46,197 bases of DNA from NCBI GenBank assembly GCA_009377585.1, contig WHTS01000042.1, positions 1 through 46,197 of the forward strand, written 5' to 3'. The DNA is from Betaproteobacteria bacterium (lineage in GTDB: Bacteria; Pseudomonadota; Gammaproteobacteria; Burkholderiales; WYBJ01). A model generated the notes under the pieces. That model saw only the letters and a list, made by a program, of their open reading frames with translations, searched no databases and was not told where the DNA came from. This document shows, in pieces, positions 30,755-38,877 of this stretch. Each line of letters begins with the position of its first letter. Position 1 is the stretch's first letter. Made by a program: the position numbers and the translations under genes.

Positions 30755-32023
30755 TTAACGCGAATAGCTGACGCGATAAATGGCGCCCACCTGCTCGTCG
30801 GCGACCAGGATCGAGCCGTCGGGCATCTGCAGTACGTCCACCGGACGGCCCCAGAACTCGTTCTTCTGCTTGTCGAGGAACCCGGTCATGAAGGGCATCA
30901 CCTTGGCGTTCTTCCCGTCGGCGCCGACGCGCACGTTGACTACGTCGTAACCGAACTTCTCGGTGCGGTTCCACGAGCCGCGCCGTGCGACGAAGATGGA
31001 TTCGCGAAAATCCGCCGGGAACATGGCGCCGGTGTAGAAGCGCATGCCGAGCGCGGCCGCATGCGCGCCCAGGGTCGTGACCGGCAAGACGACGTTGTTG
31101 CAGGCGTTCGGCACCTTGATGTCCGGATCCGGCTGCCCATTGGCGTGGCAATACGGGAAGCCGAAATGCGCCCCGACCAGCTTCGCCGGCACGCGGTTCA
31201 GCTCTTCCTCGAAGACATCTTCGCCGGCCCAGTCGCGACCGTTGTCCGTGAACCACAGCTCGCCGGTCTTGGGATGGAAGTCGAAGCCGACGCTGTTGCG
31301 CACGCCGCGCGCCACGATCTCCATGCCGGAACCGTCGAGGTTGTAGCGGCGAATCTGGCCGTGGATGCCCGGATTGATCTCGCACAAGTTGCACGGCGAG
31401 CCGACCGGGATGTAGATCTTCTTGTCGGGACCGAAGGCAAGAAACTTCCAGTTGTGATGGACCTCCGGCGGCAGCTTGAAGGCATCGGTCAGATCCACCG
31501 GGGTCGGTACGTTGCCCTTGGCCAATTCCTCCTCGATTTTGTCGTAGCGCATCACCTTGTTGATCGCCGCGACATAGAGCGAGCCGTTGTGGAACAGCAC
31601 GCCATTGGGCTGAACGAGTTTTTCCGCGATGACGCGCGACGTGCGCTTGCCGTCCTGGTCCATGGTGGCGTACACGCGCCCGATCGTGCGCGAGCCCTGG
31701 AATACCGTGCCCTTGTCGCCCCGGGCCATCATGCGTGCACCCGGATTGCCGTGCGCCCACACCTCGACCTCGAAGCCGGGCGGTACCCGGATGCTCTTGA
31801 GCGGGATCTCCTCCGGGGGCGTGACCGTCATCTTGCCGGGATGGCCGGTGAGAGACGGGTTCTTCATCCGTTCCGGATGGTAGCCGCCCATCGATGTGCG
31901 GCGATCGACTTCTTTCTGGCTCGGCGGTGTCTGCGCCGAGGCGGCGAGCGCGAATCCCAGGCTCGACAGTGCAACGACCGGTATGACGAGAGCAAGGCAA
32001 GAACGCGACTTTGCGGTTGACAT
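30755..32023 (-). CDS. PQQ-dependent sugar dehydrogenase family (sorbosone/glucose dehydrogenase-like), periplasmic
   Basis: 422 residues with a signal peptide (CLALVIPVVALSSLGFALAASA, cleavage before QTPP) and a six-bladed propeller like soluble glucose and L-sorbosone dehydrogenases. Seen features are PPGFEVEVWAHG at the first blade, LVQPNGVLFHNGSLYVA, HHNWKFLAFGPDKKIYIPVG, GVRNSVGFDFHPKTGELWFTDNGRD, and MPDGSILVADEQVGAIYRV at the end. The gene's ATG at 32023 has a strong AGGAGG. It is paired with a dihaem cytochrome c, which suits periplasmic oxidation feeding the respiratory chain. Binding of PQQ is inferred from the family. Confidence 0.9.
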   Translation of the reverse strand: MSTAKSRSCLALVIPVVALSSLGFALAASAQTPPSQKEVDRRTSMGGYHPERMKNPSLTGHPGKMTVTPPEEIPLKSIRVPPGFEVEVWAHGNPGARMMARGDKGTVFQGSRTIGRVYATMDQDGKRTSRVIAEKLVQPNGVLFHNGSLYVAAINKVMRYDKIEEELAKGNVPTPVDLTDAFKLPPEVHHNWKFLAFGPDKKIYIPVGSPCNLCEINPGIHGQIRRYNLDGSGMEIVARGVRNSVGFDFHPKTGELWFTDNGRDWAGEDVFEEELNRVPAKLVGAHFGFPYCHANGQPDPDIKVPNACNNVVLPVTTLGAHAAALGMRFYTGAMFPADFRESIFVARRGSWNRTEKFGYDVVNVRVGADGKNAKVMPFMTGFLDKQKNEFWGRPVDVLQMPDGSILVADEQVGAIYRVSYSR

Positions 32024-32189
32024 GGCCCACCTCCTGTTGGTGTTGCAGCGGGCGAAAATCATACACCAGGCCGTACGGAGCTGTCCGGGTGATGCTGAAC
32101 CGGGTGGCGGATGGGGTCGATCGAGCCGGGCGTGCTAGAGTACGTTGCCTAAGCAGCATTCGACGGTACGACGGTACAGGAGGAGAACC

Positions 32190-33347
32190 GTGAAACGACA
32201 CGCCCGCATCGCCGCGCTCGTGCTTTCCGCGGCATTTCCCGCCGCATTTCCCACGCAGGCAGCGGACATCAAGCTTCCCCCGACCATCACCCTGACCGCG
32301 TACGATACCGGCTCGTCCGGCTTCAACATGGCGGTTGCCATCGGCAAGGCCATCAAGGACAAGCAAGGCAGTGACGTGCGCGTGCTGCCGGCCGGCAACG
32401 ACGTCGCGCGCCTGCAACCGCTCAAGGGCGGGCGGGCGCAGGCCTCCGCCATGGGCATCGGCTCCTACTTCGCCCAGGAAGGCGTGTTCGAGTTCGCGGT
32501 GAAGGAATGGGGGCCGCAGCCGCTCAGGCTGATGCTCGCCTCCAGCGCGTGCAACGCGATCTCGCTCGGCGTGGCGAAGGACACGGGCGTAAAGGAGATC
32601 AAGGATCTCAAGGGCAAGCGCGTCGGCATGGTGGTGGGCGCACCGTCGCTCAACCAGAACGCCTTTGCCGTGCTGGCCTTCGGCGGGCTCACGCGCAACG
32701 ACGTGAAGCTGGTGGAGTTCTCGAGCTACGGCGCGGCGTGGAAGGGGATGGTCAACAACGAGGTCGATGCCGCGATCGCATCGACCATCTCGGGCCAGGC
32801 CAAGGAAGTCGAAGCCTCGCCTCGGGGCCTCGTTTACCCGCCCACGCCCGCGGCGGACAAGGCGGGCTGGGACCGCCTGCACAAGTTCGGACCCTACTAT
32901 GCGCCGCACAAGGCAACCTGCGGGGTCGGCGCAAGCCCGCAATCGCCGATCGAGCTGCCGAACTATCCGTATCCGATCTTCGTCGCGTATGCGAACCAGT
33001 CGGCCGACTTCGTCCATGGCTTCACCAAGGCGATGATCGTCGACTATGCCGCCTACAAGGACGGGGCGCCCGGCGCCGACGGCTTCGAGCTCTCGCGCCA
33101 GAACTTCGCCTGGGTGCTGCCGCTGCATCCCGGGGCCGTGCGCGCCGTGAAGGAGGCGGGCGCGTGGAAAGCCGAGTACGAGTCGCACCAGCAGATGCTG
33201 GTCAAGCGCCAGGACGTTCTCGGCTCGGCATGGGCAGCCTATCTCAAGACCAATCCGCCCGAGGACCGCGACGCCTTCCGCAAGGGCTGGATGGCTGCCC
33301 GGGCGCAGGCGCTGAAGAAAGCGGGCATGGACGCGATCTTCGAATAG
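32190..33347 (+). CDS. TAXI-family TRAP transporter solute receptor
   Basis: 385 residues with a signal peptide (ALVLSAAFPAAFPTQA) and the TAXI-type receptor fold: LTAYDTGSSGFNMAVAIGKA, RVLPAGNDVARLQPL, ASAMGIGSYFAQEG, GKRVGMVVGAPSLNQNAFAV and DAAIASTISG. It binds an unknown, probably carboxylate, substrate in the periplasm and hands it to the membrane subunit encoded 19 bases downstream. The start is GTG at 32190 with AGGAGGAG upstream. The 166-base gap to the divergent PQQ gene must hold both promoters. Confidence 0.92.
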   Translation: MKRHARIAALVLSAAFPAAFPTQAADIKLPPTITLTAYDTGSSGFNMAVAIGKAIKDKQGSDVRVLPAGNDVARLQPLKGGRAQASAMGIGSYFAQEGVFEFAVKEWGPQPLRLMLASSACNAISLGVAKDTGVKEIKDLKGKRVGMVVGAPSLNQNAFAVLAFGGLTRNDVKLVEFSSYGAAWKGMVNNEVDAAIASTISGQAKEVEASPRGLVYPPTPAADKAGWDRLHKFGPYYAPHKATCGVGASPQSPIELPNYPYPIFVAYANQSADFVHGFTKAMIVDYAAYKDGAPGADGFELSRQNFAWVLPLHPGAVRAVKEAGAWKAEYESHQQMLVKRQDVLGSAWAAYLKTNPPEDRDAFRKGWMAARAQALKKAGMDAIFE

Positions 33348-33366
33348 CGATCCACGCAGGCTGCCG

Positions 33367-35466
33367 ATGGCCGACAGTCCAGGCGCAGCGCCCGCGTTCG
33401 ACGATCCCCACGCCGCGCCGGTCGAGGCCGAGACGCGGCGCATCCGTTCGCTTCGCGGCGTGTGGCGCTGGCTGCTGATCGGCGCTGCGGCGTTCACGAT
33501 CTTCCTTTGCATCAACCAGCAATTCGTCCTGCGCTTCTTCGTCGGCTTTACCCCGCTCAATACCGAGTACTACTACGCGCTCGTGCTGGTGATGCTGCCG
33601 TTCGTGTTCGTGGTCTTCCCCGGCAGCCCGCGCGCATCGCTGACGCGCGTGCCCTGGTACGACACGGTGCTGTTCGTGCTCACGATCGCGGTCAGCGTGC
33701 TGCTCATGCTCAACATCCGCAAGGCGGCCGAGCTGGGCTGGGAATTCGGCGGCGCGCCCGAGACGGTCATCTGGGCCGGTTACGTCCTGTGGGCGCTGCT
33801 CTTGGAGGGACTGCGGCGCACCGGAGGCTGGGGGCTGCTCCTGTCGGTCGCCCCCTTCACGTTCTATCCGCTGTTCGCCGACGCCGGTTGGCTCGGGCCG
33901 CTCAAGGGCACGCAATCGACGCCCGAGCAGGCCAGCGCCTACCACATGCTGTCGGTGGAAAGCCTGCTCGGAATTCCCATCCAGGCGTTCGCCGAAACGG
34001 TGATCGGCTTTCTTGTGTTCGGCACGGCGCTGATGATGACCGGGGCAGGGCGCTTCTTCATCAACGTCGCGTTCGCATTGTGCGGCACGTTTCGCGGCGG
34101 CGCGGCGAAGGTCTGCATCTTCTCGAGCGCGCTGCTCGGCATGATGTCGGGGTCGGTGGTCAGCAACGTCCTCACCGCGGGCACGATGACCATCCCGGTC
34201 ATGAAGCGCACCGGATTCCGCTCGAGCTACGCGGCCGCCATCGAAGCATGCGCCTCCACCGGTGCGGTGCTCGCACCCCCGGTCATGGGCGCAACCGCAT
34301 TCGTCATGGCGCAGTTTCTCAACATCAGTTACGCGCAGGTGGCGCTCGCCGCGACTATTCCGGCCGCGCTCTATTACTTCGGGCTCTTCATGCAGGTGGA
34401 TGCCTATGCGGCGCGGCACGGCTTGCAGGGGCTGCCGCGCGAGGAATTGCCGAGCCTGTGGGCGTCGATCAAGGACGGCTGGTACTACGCCTTCGTGATC
34501 GTGCTGCTGATTTTCATGCTGCTGGTGATGAAGCGCGAGAGCCACGCGCCGTTCTACGCCACGGCGCTGTTGCTGGTGTTGAATCAGCTGTTCAATCGCG
34601 AACGTTGGGGGTGGCGAGCGCTCGTGGCCTTCCTCGAAGTCAACGGCAGGACCTTCGTCGAGCTGGTCGGGATCCTGGCCGGGTGCGGCCTTCTGATCGG
34701 CGCGTTTTCGCTCACCGGCGTCATCTCCAGTCTCGCCAACGACATGTTGACCATCGCTGGCAACAACGCATTGCTGCTGCTCGCGATGACCGCGGTGACG
34801 AGCCTGGTGCTCGGGCTCGGCCTGACCACGACCGCGTGCTACATCTTCCTCGCCATCCTGATCGGTCCGGCACTGGAGCAGGCGGGACTCAACAAGATGG
34901 CCGTGCACATGTTCGTGTTCTACTGGGGGATGCTTTCCGCGATCACCCCGCCGGTGGCGATCGCGTCGTTCGCCGCCGCGGGCATCGCCAATTCGCCGCC
35001 GATGCAGACCGGATGGGAGTCGATGCGCATCGGCTCGATCATCTACTTCATTCCATTTTTCTTCGTGCTCAATCCCGCGTTCGTGCTGCAGGGGCCGTGG
35101 TGGGAATCGCTGCTGGTCACGCTCACGGCAGGCATCGGCGTGATCTTCATCTGCGGCGGACTGCAGGGTTACCAGCTCGGCGTGGGCAACATGCAGGCGA
35201 CCGGACGGGCGCAGATGCCGCTACGCGCCCTGCTCATGATCGGCGGCCTCATCCTCGCGGCGCCGGGTGGCGGCATCATGCCTTTCGGGCATACCGAGAT
35301 GCTGGCCGCGGCGCTGGTGTTGCTCGTGCCTGGCATGCTGATCGCACGCTGGCTCGTGCGCCGCTCGCGCCACCAAGTGCTGCCCGCGTCCGGCAGCCTT
35401 GCTGCCGCAGCGGTGGAAATTCCGAAGAGCGACGTGCTGCCTGGATTCCCGCCGCCGCGGGAATGA
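33367..35466 (+). CDS. TRAP transporter fused permease (DctQM type)
   Basis: 699 residues, a 4TM/12TM fused TRAP permease, the usual partner of TAXI receptors. Many hydrophobic spans are visible. Family segments include SVESLLGIPIQAFAETVIGF, CGTFRGGAAKVCIFSSALLGM and SGSVVSNVLTAGTMTIPVMK, EACASTGAVLAPPVMGATAF and GMLSAITPPVAIASFAAAGI. It uses a Na+ or H+ gradient (family knowledge). The last residues (LPGFPPPRE) translate a dRS3-type repeat whose TGA serves as stop, so the natural C-terminus has been replaced or extended. The start at 33367 follows GCAGG. Confidence 0.92.
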   Translation: MADSPGAAPAFDDPHAAPVEAETRRIRSLRGVWRWLLIGAAAFTIFLCINQQFVLRFFVGFTPLNTEYYYALVLVMLPFVFVVFPGSPRASLTRVPWYDTVLFVLTIAVSVLLMLNIRKAAELGWEFGGAPETVIWAGYVLWALLLEGLRRTGGWGLLLSVAPFTFYPLFADAGWLGPLKGTQSTPEQASAYHMLSVESLLGIPIQAFAETVIGFLVFGTALMMTGAGRFFINVAFALCGTFRGGAAKVCIFSSALLGMMSGSVVSNVLTAGTMTIPVMKRTGFRSSYAAAIEACASTGAVLAPPVMGATAFVMAQFLNISYAQVALAATIPAALYYFGLFMQVDAYAARHGLQGLPREELPSLWASIKDGWYYAFVIVLLIFMLLVMKRESHAPFYATALLLVLNQLFNRERWGWRALVAFLEVNGRTFVELVGILAGCGLLIGAFSLTGVISSLANDMLTIAGNNALLLLAMTAVTSLVLGLGLTTTACYIFLAILIGPALEQAGLNKMAVHMFVFYWGMLSAITPPVAIASFAAAGIANSPPMQTGWESMRIGSIIYFIPFFFVLNPAFVLQGPWWESLLVTLTAGIGVIFICGGLQGYQLGVGNMQATGRAQMPLRALLMIGGLILAAPGGGIMPFGHTEMLAAALVLLVPGMLIARWLVRRSRHQVLPASGSLAAAAVEIPKSDVLPGFPPPRE

Positions 35467-35467
35467 C
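35440..35467. repeat. dRS3-type repeat forming the permease stop
   Basis: CCTGGATTCCCGCCGCCGCG followed by GGAATGAC. The TGA inside the repeat ends the TRAP permease frame. Confidence 0.8.
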
Positions 35468-35479
35468 TAGGCGGCACGC

Positions 35480-35720
35480 GCGTGCGCCAACCACACCACC
35501 CCGGCGCTCCGCGCCACCCCTCCTCCTGAGAGGAGGGGAAACCAACGCACTCCCCTCCTCGTCGAGGAGCAACGAGAAGTAGGCGGTACGAGTGCGTCAA
35601 CCACACCGCCGTGGCGCTGCGCGCCACCCCTCCTTGTGAGAGGCGGGGAGATCCAGTTCTTCCCCTCCTCGTCGAGGAGGGGCTGGACGCGACGAGGTCG
35701 CGGACGGGGTGGTCCAGCGC
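35480..35720. repeat. Dispersed GC-rich repeat, family A (copy 4)
   Basis: The 332-base gap between the converging TRAP permease and Bug genes contains two to three units with CACACCACCCCGGCGCTCCG, GCGCCACCCCTCCTCCTGAG, CCCCTCCTCGTCGAGGAGGG, and at the right end GGCTGGACGCGACGAGGTCG next to CGGACGGGGTGGTC. No gene is visible. Confidence 0.8.
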
Positions 35721-35741
35721 GCATCGCCGGCGGCAAATGAA

Positions 35742-35763
35742 ACGGGGGTCCGAAGACCCCCGT
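35742..35763 (-). terminator. Rho-independent terminator of the Bug receptor gene
   Basis: On the minus strand ACGGGGGTC, a TTCG tetraloop, GACCCCCGT and then TTTCATTT. It is a nine-base-pair GC-rich stem with the very stable UUCG loop and a short T-rich run, 35 bases after the stop of the receptor gene. Confidence 0.85.
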
Positions 35764-35798
35764 CGCTCGAGTATCCGCAAGGCGCGGAGCACAGTGCC

Positions 35799-36800
35799 CT
35801 AGTTGGCCTTCGCGCCGCTCGCCTTGACGACCTTGCTCCATTTCTCCAGGTCGCCGACGAGGTAGGACTTGAATTGCTGTGGCGTGCTGCCGATCGGGGT
35901 CGAACCCATGTTGATGAGCGTTTTCTGCATTTCGGGGGTGTGCATGATCTTGATCAGCTCGGCGTGCAAGCGTTGGACCAATGCAGGCGGCATGTTCTTG
36001 GGCCCCATCACGCCGTACCAGCCTTCGACCTCGAAGCCCGGTAATCCCTGCTCGGCGATGGTCGGGATATCGGGCAGGCCCGGCGCCCGCTTGGCCGAGG
36101 TAATGCCGAGCGCACGCAGCTTGCCGGTGGCAGCCATGCGCGCCCCGGCCGCCAGGCCCATGAAGTTGAAGTGGTACTCCTGCCCCAGCAGCGCGGCCAG
36201 CGCCGGGCCGGTGCCCTTGTAGGGAATGTGGACCGCCTGCACGCCGGTCATCAGCTTGAACAGCTCGCCGGACAAATGACCGCCGCTGCCGATGCCGGCC
36301 GATCCGAAGTTGAGCGAGCCCTTATAGCTTTTGGCCCAGGTCAGGAACTCCTTGAAGTCCTTCGCCGGCGTGGCCGGATGCACGACCAGCAGCAGTGCGG
36401 CCGCGGTGAGCTGCGTGATCGGCGTGAAATCGTCGATCGGGTGGTACGGCAGCTTGGGTAGCAGCGCTGCGTTGATGATGTGCTGGTGGTAAGGCAGGAA
36501 CAGTGTATGGCCGTCGGGCGCCGCGTTGGTCGTCAGCTCGGCAGCCAATACGCCGGAAGCACTGGCGCGATTGTCGACGATGAACTGCTGTTTCAGATTG
36601 CGCGTGAGCCGGTCACTGAAGAGCCGCGCCAGGATGTCGGTCGTGCCGCCTGGAGCCGCGGGGGTGATGAAGCGCACCGGCCGCGTGGGATAGTTGGAAA
36701 CATCCTTCTTGCCCTGCGCAAGCACGGGCGAAGCGGAGAAAACGGCGCCGGCGAACGCAACAGCCGCGCGGAGCCGCCAAGAGCATGCGTTGAGTTTCAT
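35799..36800 (-). CDS. Bug family (TctC-type) tripartite tricarboxylate transporter solute receptor
   Basis: About 333 residues. A signal peptide (MKLNACSWRLRAAVAFAGAV, cleavage near VLAQ) leads to the Bug fold: YPTRPVRFITPAAPGGTTDI with the ligand-binding loop, NRASASGVLAAE, GSAGIGSGGHLSGELF, VHIPYKGTGPALAALLG and GWYGVMGP. The C-terminal helix EKWSKVVKASGAKAN is typical. I prefer the ATG at 36800 because it gives a clean signal peptide; ATGs at 36815 and 36812 are alternatives. No TctA/TctB genes are adjacent, as is usual for orphan Bug receptors in betaproteobacteria. The ligand is unknown. Confidence 0.92.
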   Translation of the reverse strand: MKLNACSWRLRAAVAFAGAVFSASPVLAQGKKDVSNYPTRPVRFITPAAPGGTTDILARLFSDRLTRNLKQQFIVDNRASASGVLAAELTTNAAPDGHTLFLPYHQHIINAALLPKLPYHPIDDFTPITQLTAAALLLVVHPATPAKDFKEFLTWAKSYKGSLNFGSAGIGSGGHLSGELFKLMTGVQAVHIPYKGTGPALAALLGQEYHFNFMGLAAGARMAATGKLRALGITSAKRAPGLPDIPTIAEQGLPGFEVEGWYGVMGPKNMPPALVQRLHAELIKIMHTPEMQKTLINMGSTPIGSTPQQFKSYLVGDLEKWSKVVKASGAKAN

Positions 36801-37106
36801 TCCTTCATCCATCATCCGTAGTCGAGTTCCGAAGAATACTGGGAGCAGGTAGTGCGGGCAAATACGGAGTACCGGACGTGCATGCCCTCTAATCCTGACC
36901 GTACGGAAACGGGGTCGGTCGTTCAGCCCCGGTCACCGTCGAGAGCTCGTGCGGCTGGCTGCTCGCGGGCTGCTGACACGTAAGCCCCAATGCCAGGTAG
37001 AGCAGCGTCCAAAGTAAGCGAGGCGTAAGCGAAGGGGGTTAAAAAGAACGTCACGCAGCAGGCGTTGCTGTGACGGACGCCCCTATCGCTTCCCGGAGGT
37101 CTCCCG

Positions 37107-38288
37107 ATGACGCGGCAGCCCGAGATCGATGCATTGCGCGGCTTGATGCTGGTGCTCATGTGCGTGAGCCATCTGCCGACGCGCTTCGCCGAATGGCTCG
37201 GGCAGCCGTTCGGCTTCGTTTCCGCCGCCGAAGGCTTCGTATTCCTGTCCGCTTATCTCGTCGGAGTGGTGTATTCCGGTCGCGCACGGAGATTCGGGCA
37301 GGCCGAAATGCGCAAGGCGCTGTGGCGGCGTGCCGCAGTGGTCTACCGCTCTCATGTGGCCATGCTGGCCTTTCTCTTCACCATCATCGCCTGGATCGGG
37401 ATTCGGTCCGAGCGCCAGGCGATCACCAACTTGATCTCCTTCTATCTGCAGGAGCCGTGGACCGCGCTCTGGACCAGCGCTGCATTGATCTATACGCCGC
37501 CGTTGCTCGACATCCTGCCCATGTACGTGCTCTTCATGGCGGCCTCGCCGCTGGTCCTTCCGCTGGCGATGCGTCCCGGTGGAAAGGCCGTGGTGATCGC
37601 GTTGAGCGCCTCGCTGTGGATTGCTGCCCAGTTCGGATTGAACGACGTCGCGTACGCTGCGGTGGCGAAATCGATCCACCATCGAGTGCCTCTGGACCAG
37701 AATGGCGCCTTCGACCTGTGGGCCTGGCAGTTCGTATGGACGTTGGGCCTCTGCCTCGGTGCGAGACGAGCGCTTGCGACGGGCCGGTCACCTTGGGTGT
37801 CTGCGCGCTTCGCCGCCCGGATTGCGGCGGTCGCGCTATTCGTGGCCCTCGGGTGCATGCTGTGGCGTCACGCCGTGGGGCAGGCGCCTTTCCCCGGCGT
37901 GCCGCAGCTCGACGTCCTGTTCGACAAGTGGCACCTGGGCCCGCTGCGGATGCTGAACTTCTTCGCGCTGGCGGTCGTGCTGATGCACTTTGGCCCGCGG
38001 CTTGCTCCGCTGGCGCGTGCGCCCGGCCTGCAACTTCTGGGCAGGCAATCGCTGCCGGCGTTCTGTGCGCACCTGGTCGTCGTGCTAATAGCCCTCAGCG
38101 TGATTGGCGACAACGCCGATCAGCTGTCCATCTGGACCGAGCTCGGTCTGGTAGGCGGCACGCTGTTCATCGTCGGTTTCGTCGCCTGGGTAGCGTCGGA
38201 GAACGGGCGCAAGGGCCGATCGCCACAGGGCATAGCCCTTGGCGTTCAGATGCAGGCCGTCGGGGGCGAAAAGCTCTCCGCGCGGTAG
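37107..38288 (+). CDS. opgC: OpgC-family membrane acyltransferase-like protein
   Basis: 393 residues with about ten hydrophobic segments and the OpgC family N-terminus (EIDALRGLMLVLMCVSHLP, where the Arg and His match the acyltransferase-3-like pattern). PFGFVSAAEGFVFLSAYL and the FLLEP-like YLQEPWTALW also fit. OpgC adds succinyl groups to osmoregulated periplasmic glucans; other acyl roles are possible here. GGAGG lies seven bases before the ATG. The final predicted span (TELGLVGGTLFIVGFVAWV) lies inside a 204-base tail-to-tail overlap with the SGNH hydrolase gene on the other strand. The 290-base gap upstream shows no gene. Confidence 0.85.
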   Translation: MTRQPEIDALRGLMLVLMCVSHLPTRFAEWLGQPFGFVSAAEGFVFLSAYLVGVVYSGRARRFGQAEMRKALWRRAAVVYRSHVAMLAFLFTIIAWIGIRSERQAITNLISFYLQEPWTALWTSAALIYTPPLLDILPMYVLFMAASPLVLPLAMRPGGKAVVIALSASLWIAAQFGLNDVAYAAVAKSIHHRVPLDQNGAFDLWAWQFVWTLGLCLGARRALATGRSPWVSARFAARIAAVALFVALGCMLWRHAVGQAPFPGVPQLDVLFDKWHLGPLRMLNFFALAVVLMHFGPRLAPLARAPGLQLLGRQSLPAFCAHLVVVLIALSVIGDNADQLSIWTELGLVGGTLFIVGFVAWVASENGRKGRSPQGIALGVQMQAVGGEKLSAR

Positions 38289-38861
38289 CCCGTCGCTGCC
38301 CAGCATCGCACCGAATACGTCCACGTAAGCCAGTCGCGGCCGGCCACGAACGTAGGATTCGATCAATCGGTTCGTGATGCGCGCCTGCTGCAGCAGCGCT
38401 TGCCGGGCAGGGCTCGGCTTGATCGAAATGAATGCCAGCCGGGCGGCGGGCAGGCGCTGCTGAATGCGCTCGGCGAACGCCGCGAATCGCCGCAGCACTT
38501 CGCGCGGCGAGGTGCCTTCGGCAAGGTCGTTATCGCCCGCATAGAGCAATACCAGGCGCGGCCGGTACTTGACGACCAATTGATCGAGGTGCTCGATGCA
38601 ATCGGATAGACGGGCGCCGCCGAAGCCACGCTTCAGCACCACGGTACTGCCGAATTGACCTTCGAGGCCCTGCCATAACCGTACCGAGGAACTGCCGACG
38701 AATATGACAGCGCCCGGGCGCGGCGGCTTCAACCGGTCCATCGCCGCGAAATCGCGCATGGCGTTTGCCCAGCGACTGGGCGCAGTGGCGCCGGCCGCGC
38801 GCTCGTCGGCACACGCAGCCGCCGTCCATAGCAGGAGTATCGCGAGACCGCAGCGAAGCAT
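38085..38861 (-). CDS. SGNH/GDSL-type hydrolase, exported
   Basis: 258 residues. The N-terminus is a signal, possibly lipoprotein-type (LAILLLWTAAAC, Cys 17). The SGNH blocks are present: block I IFVGSSSVRLW with Ser at about 57-58, block II RGFGGARLSD, block III YAGDNDL (N111), and block V PDGLHLN (D201, H204). It probably acts on esters or acetylated glycans in the envelope. The last 67 residues, including the catalytic Asp-His, are encoded opposite the 3' end of the opgC-like gene. It starts 16 bases after the ModA-like gene stop, so the two are probably one operon; no clear ribosome site precedes the ATG. Confidence 0.85.
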   Translation of the reverse strand: MLRCGLAILLLWTAAACADERAAGATAPSRWANAMRDFAAMDRLKPPRPGAVIFVGSSSVRLWQGLEGQFGSTVVLKRGFGGARLSDCIEHLDQLVVKYRPRLVLLYAGDNDLAEGTSPREVLRRFAAFAERIQQRLPAARLAFISIKPSPARQALLQQARITNRLIESYVRGRPRLAYVDVFGAMLGSDGLPRGELFAPDGLHLNAKGYALWRSALAPVLRRYPGDETDDEQRAAYQTELGPDGQLIGVVANHAEGY

Positions 38862-38877
38862 GGGCGACAAAGGAACG

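Noticed and set aside
30063-33560. Minus-strand open frame of about 1165 codons
   Set aside because: It covers the cytochrome c gene at its end, but the rest is the shadow of the PQQ dehydrogenase gene (another frame) and of the TAXI receptor on the opposite strand.
36816-37106. Possible further gene tail upstream of the opgC-like gene (EEYWEQVVRANTEYR reading)
   Set aside because: The match to a receptor C-terminus is weak and the frame does not stop at the expected place.
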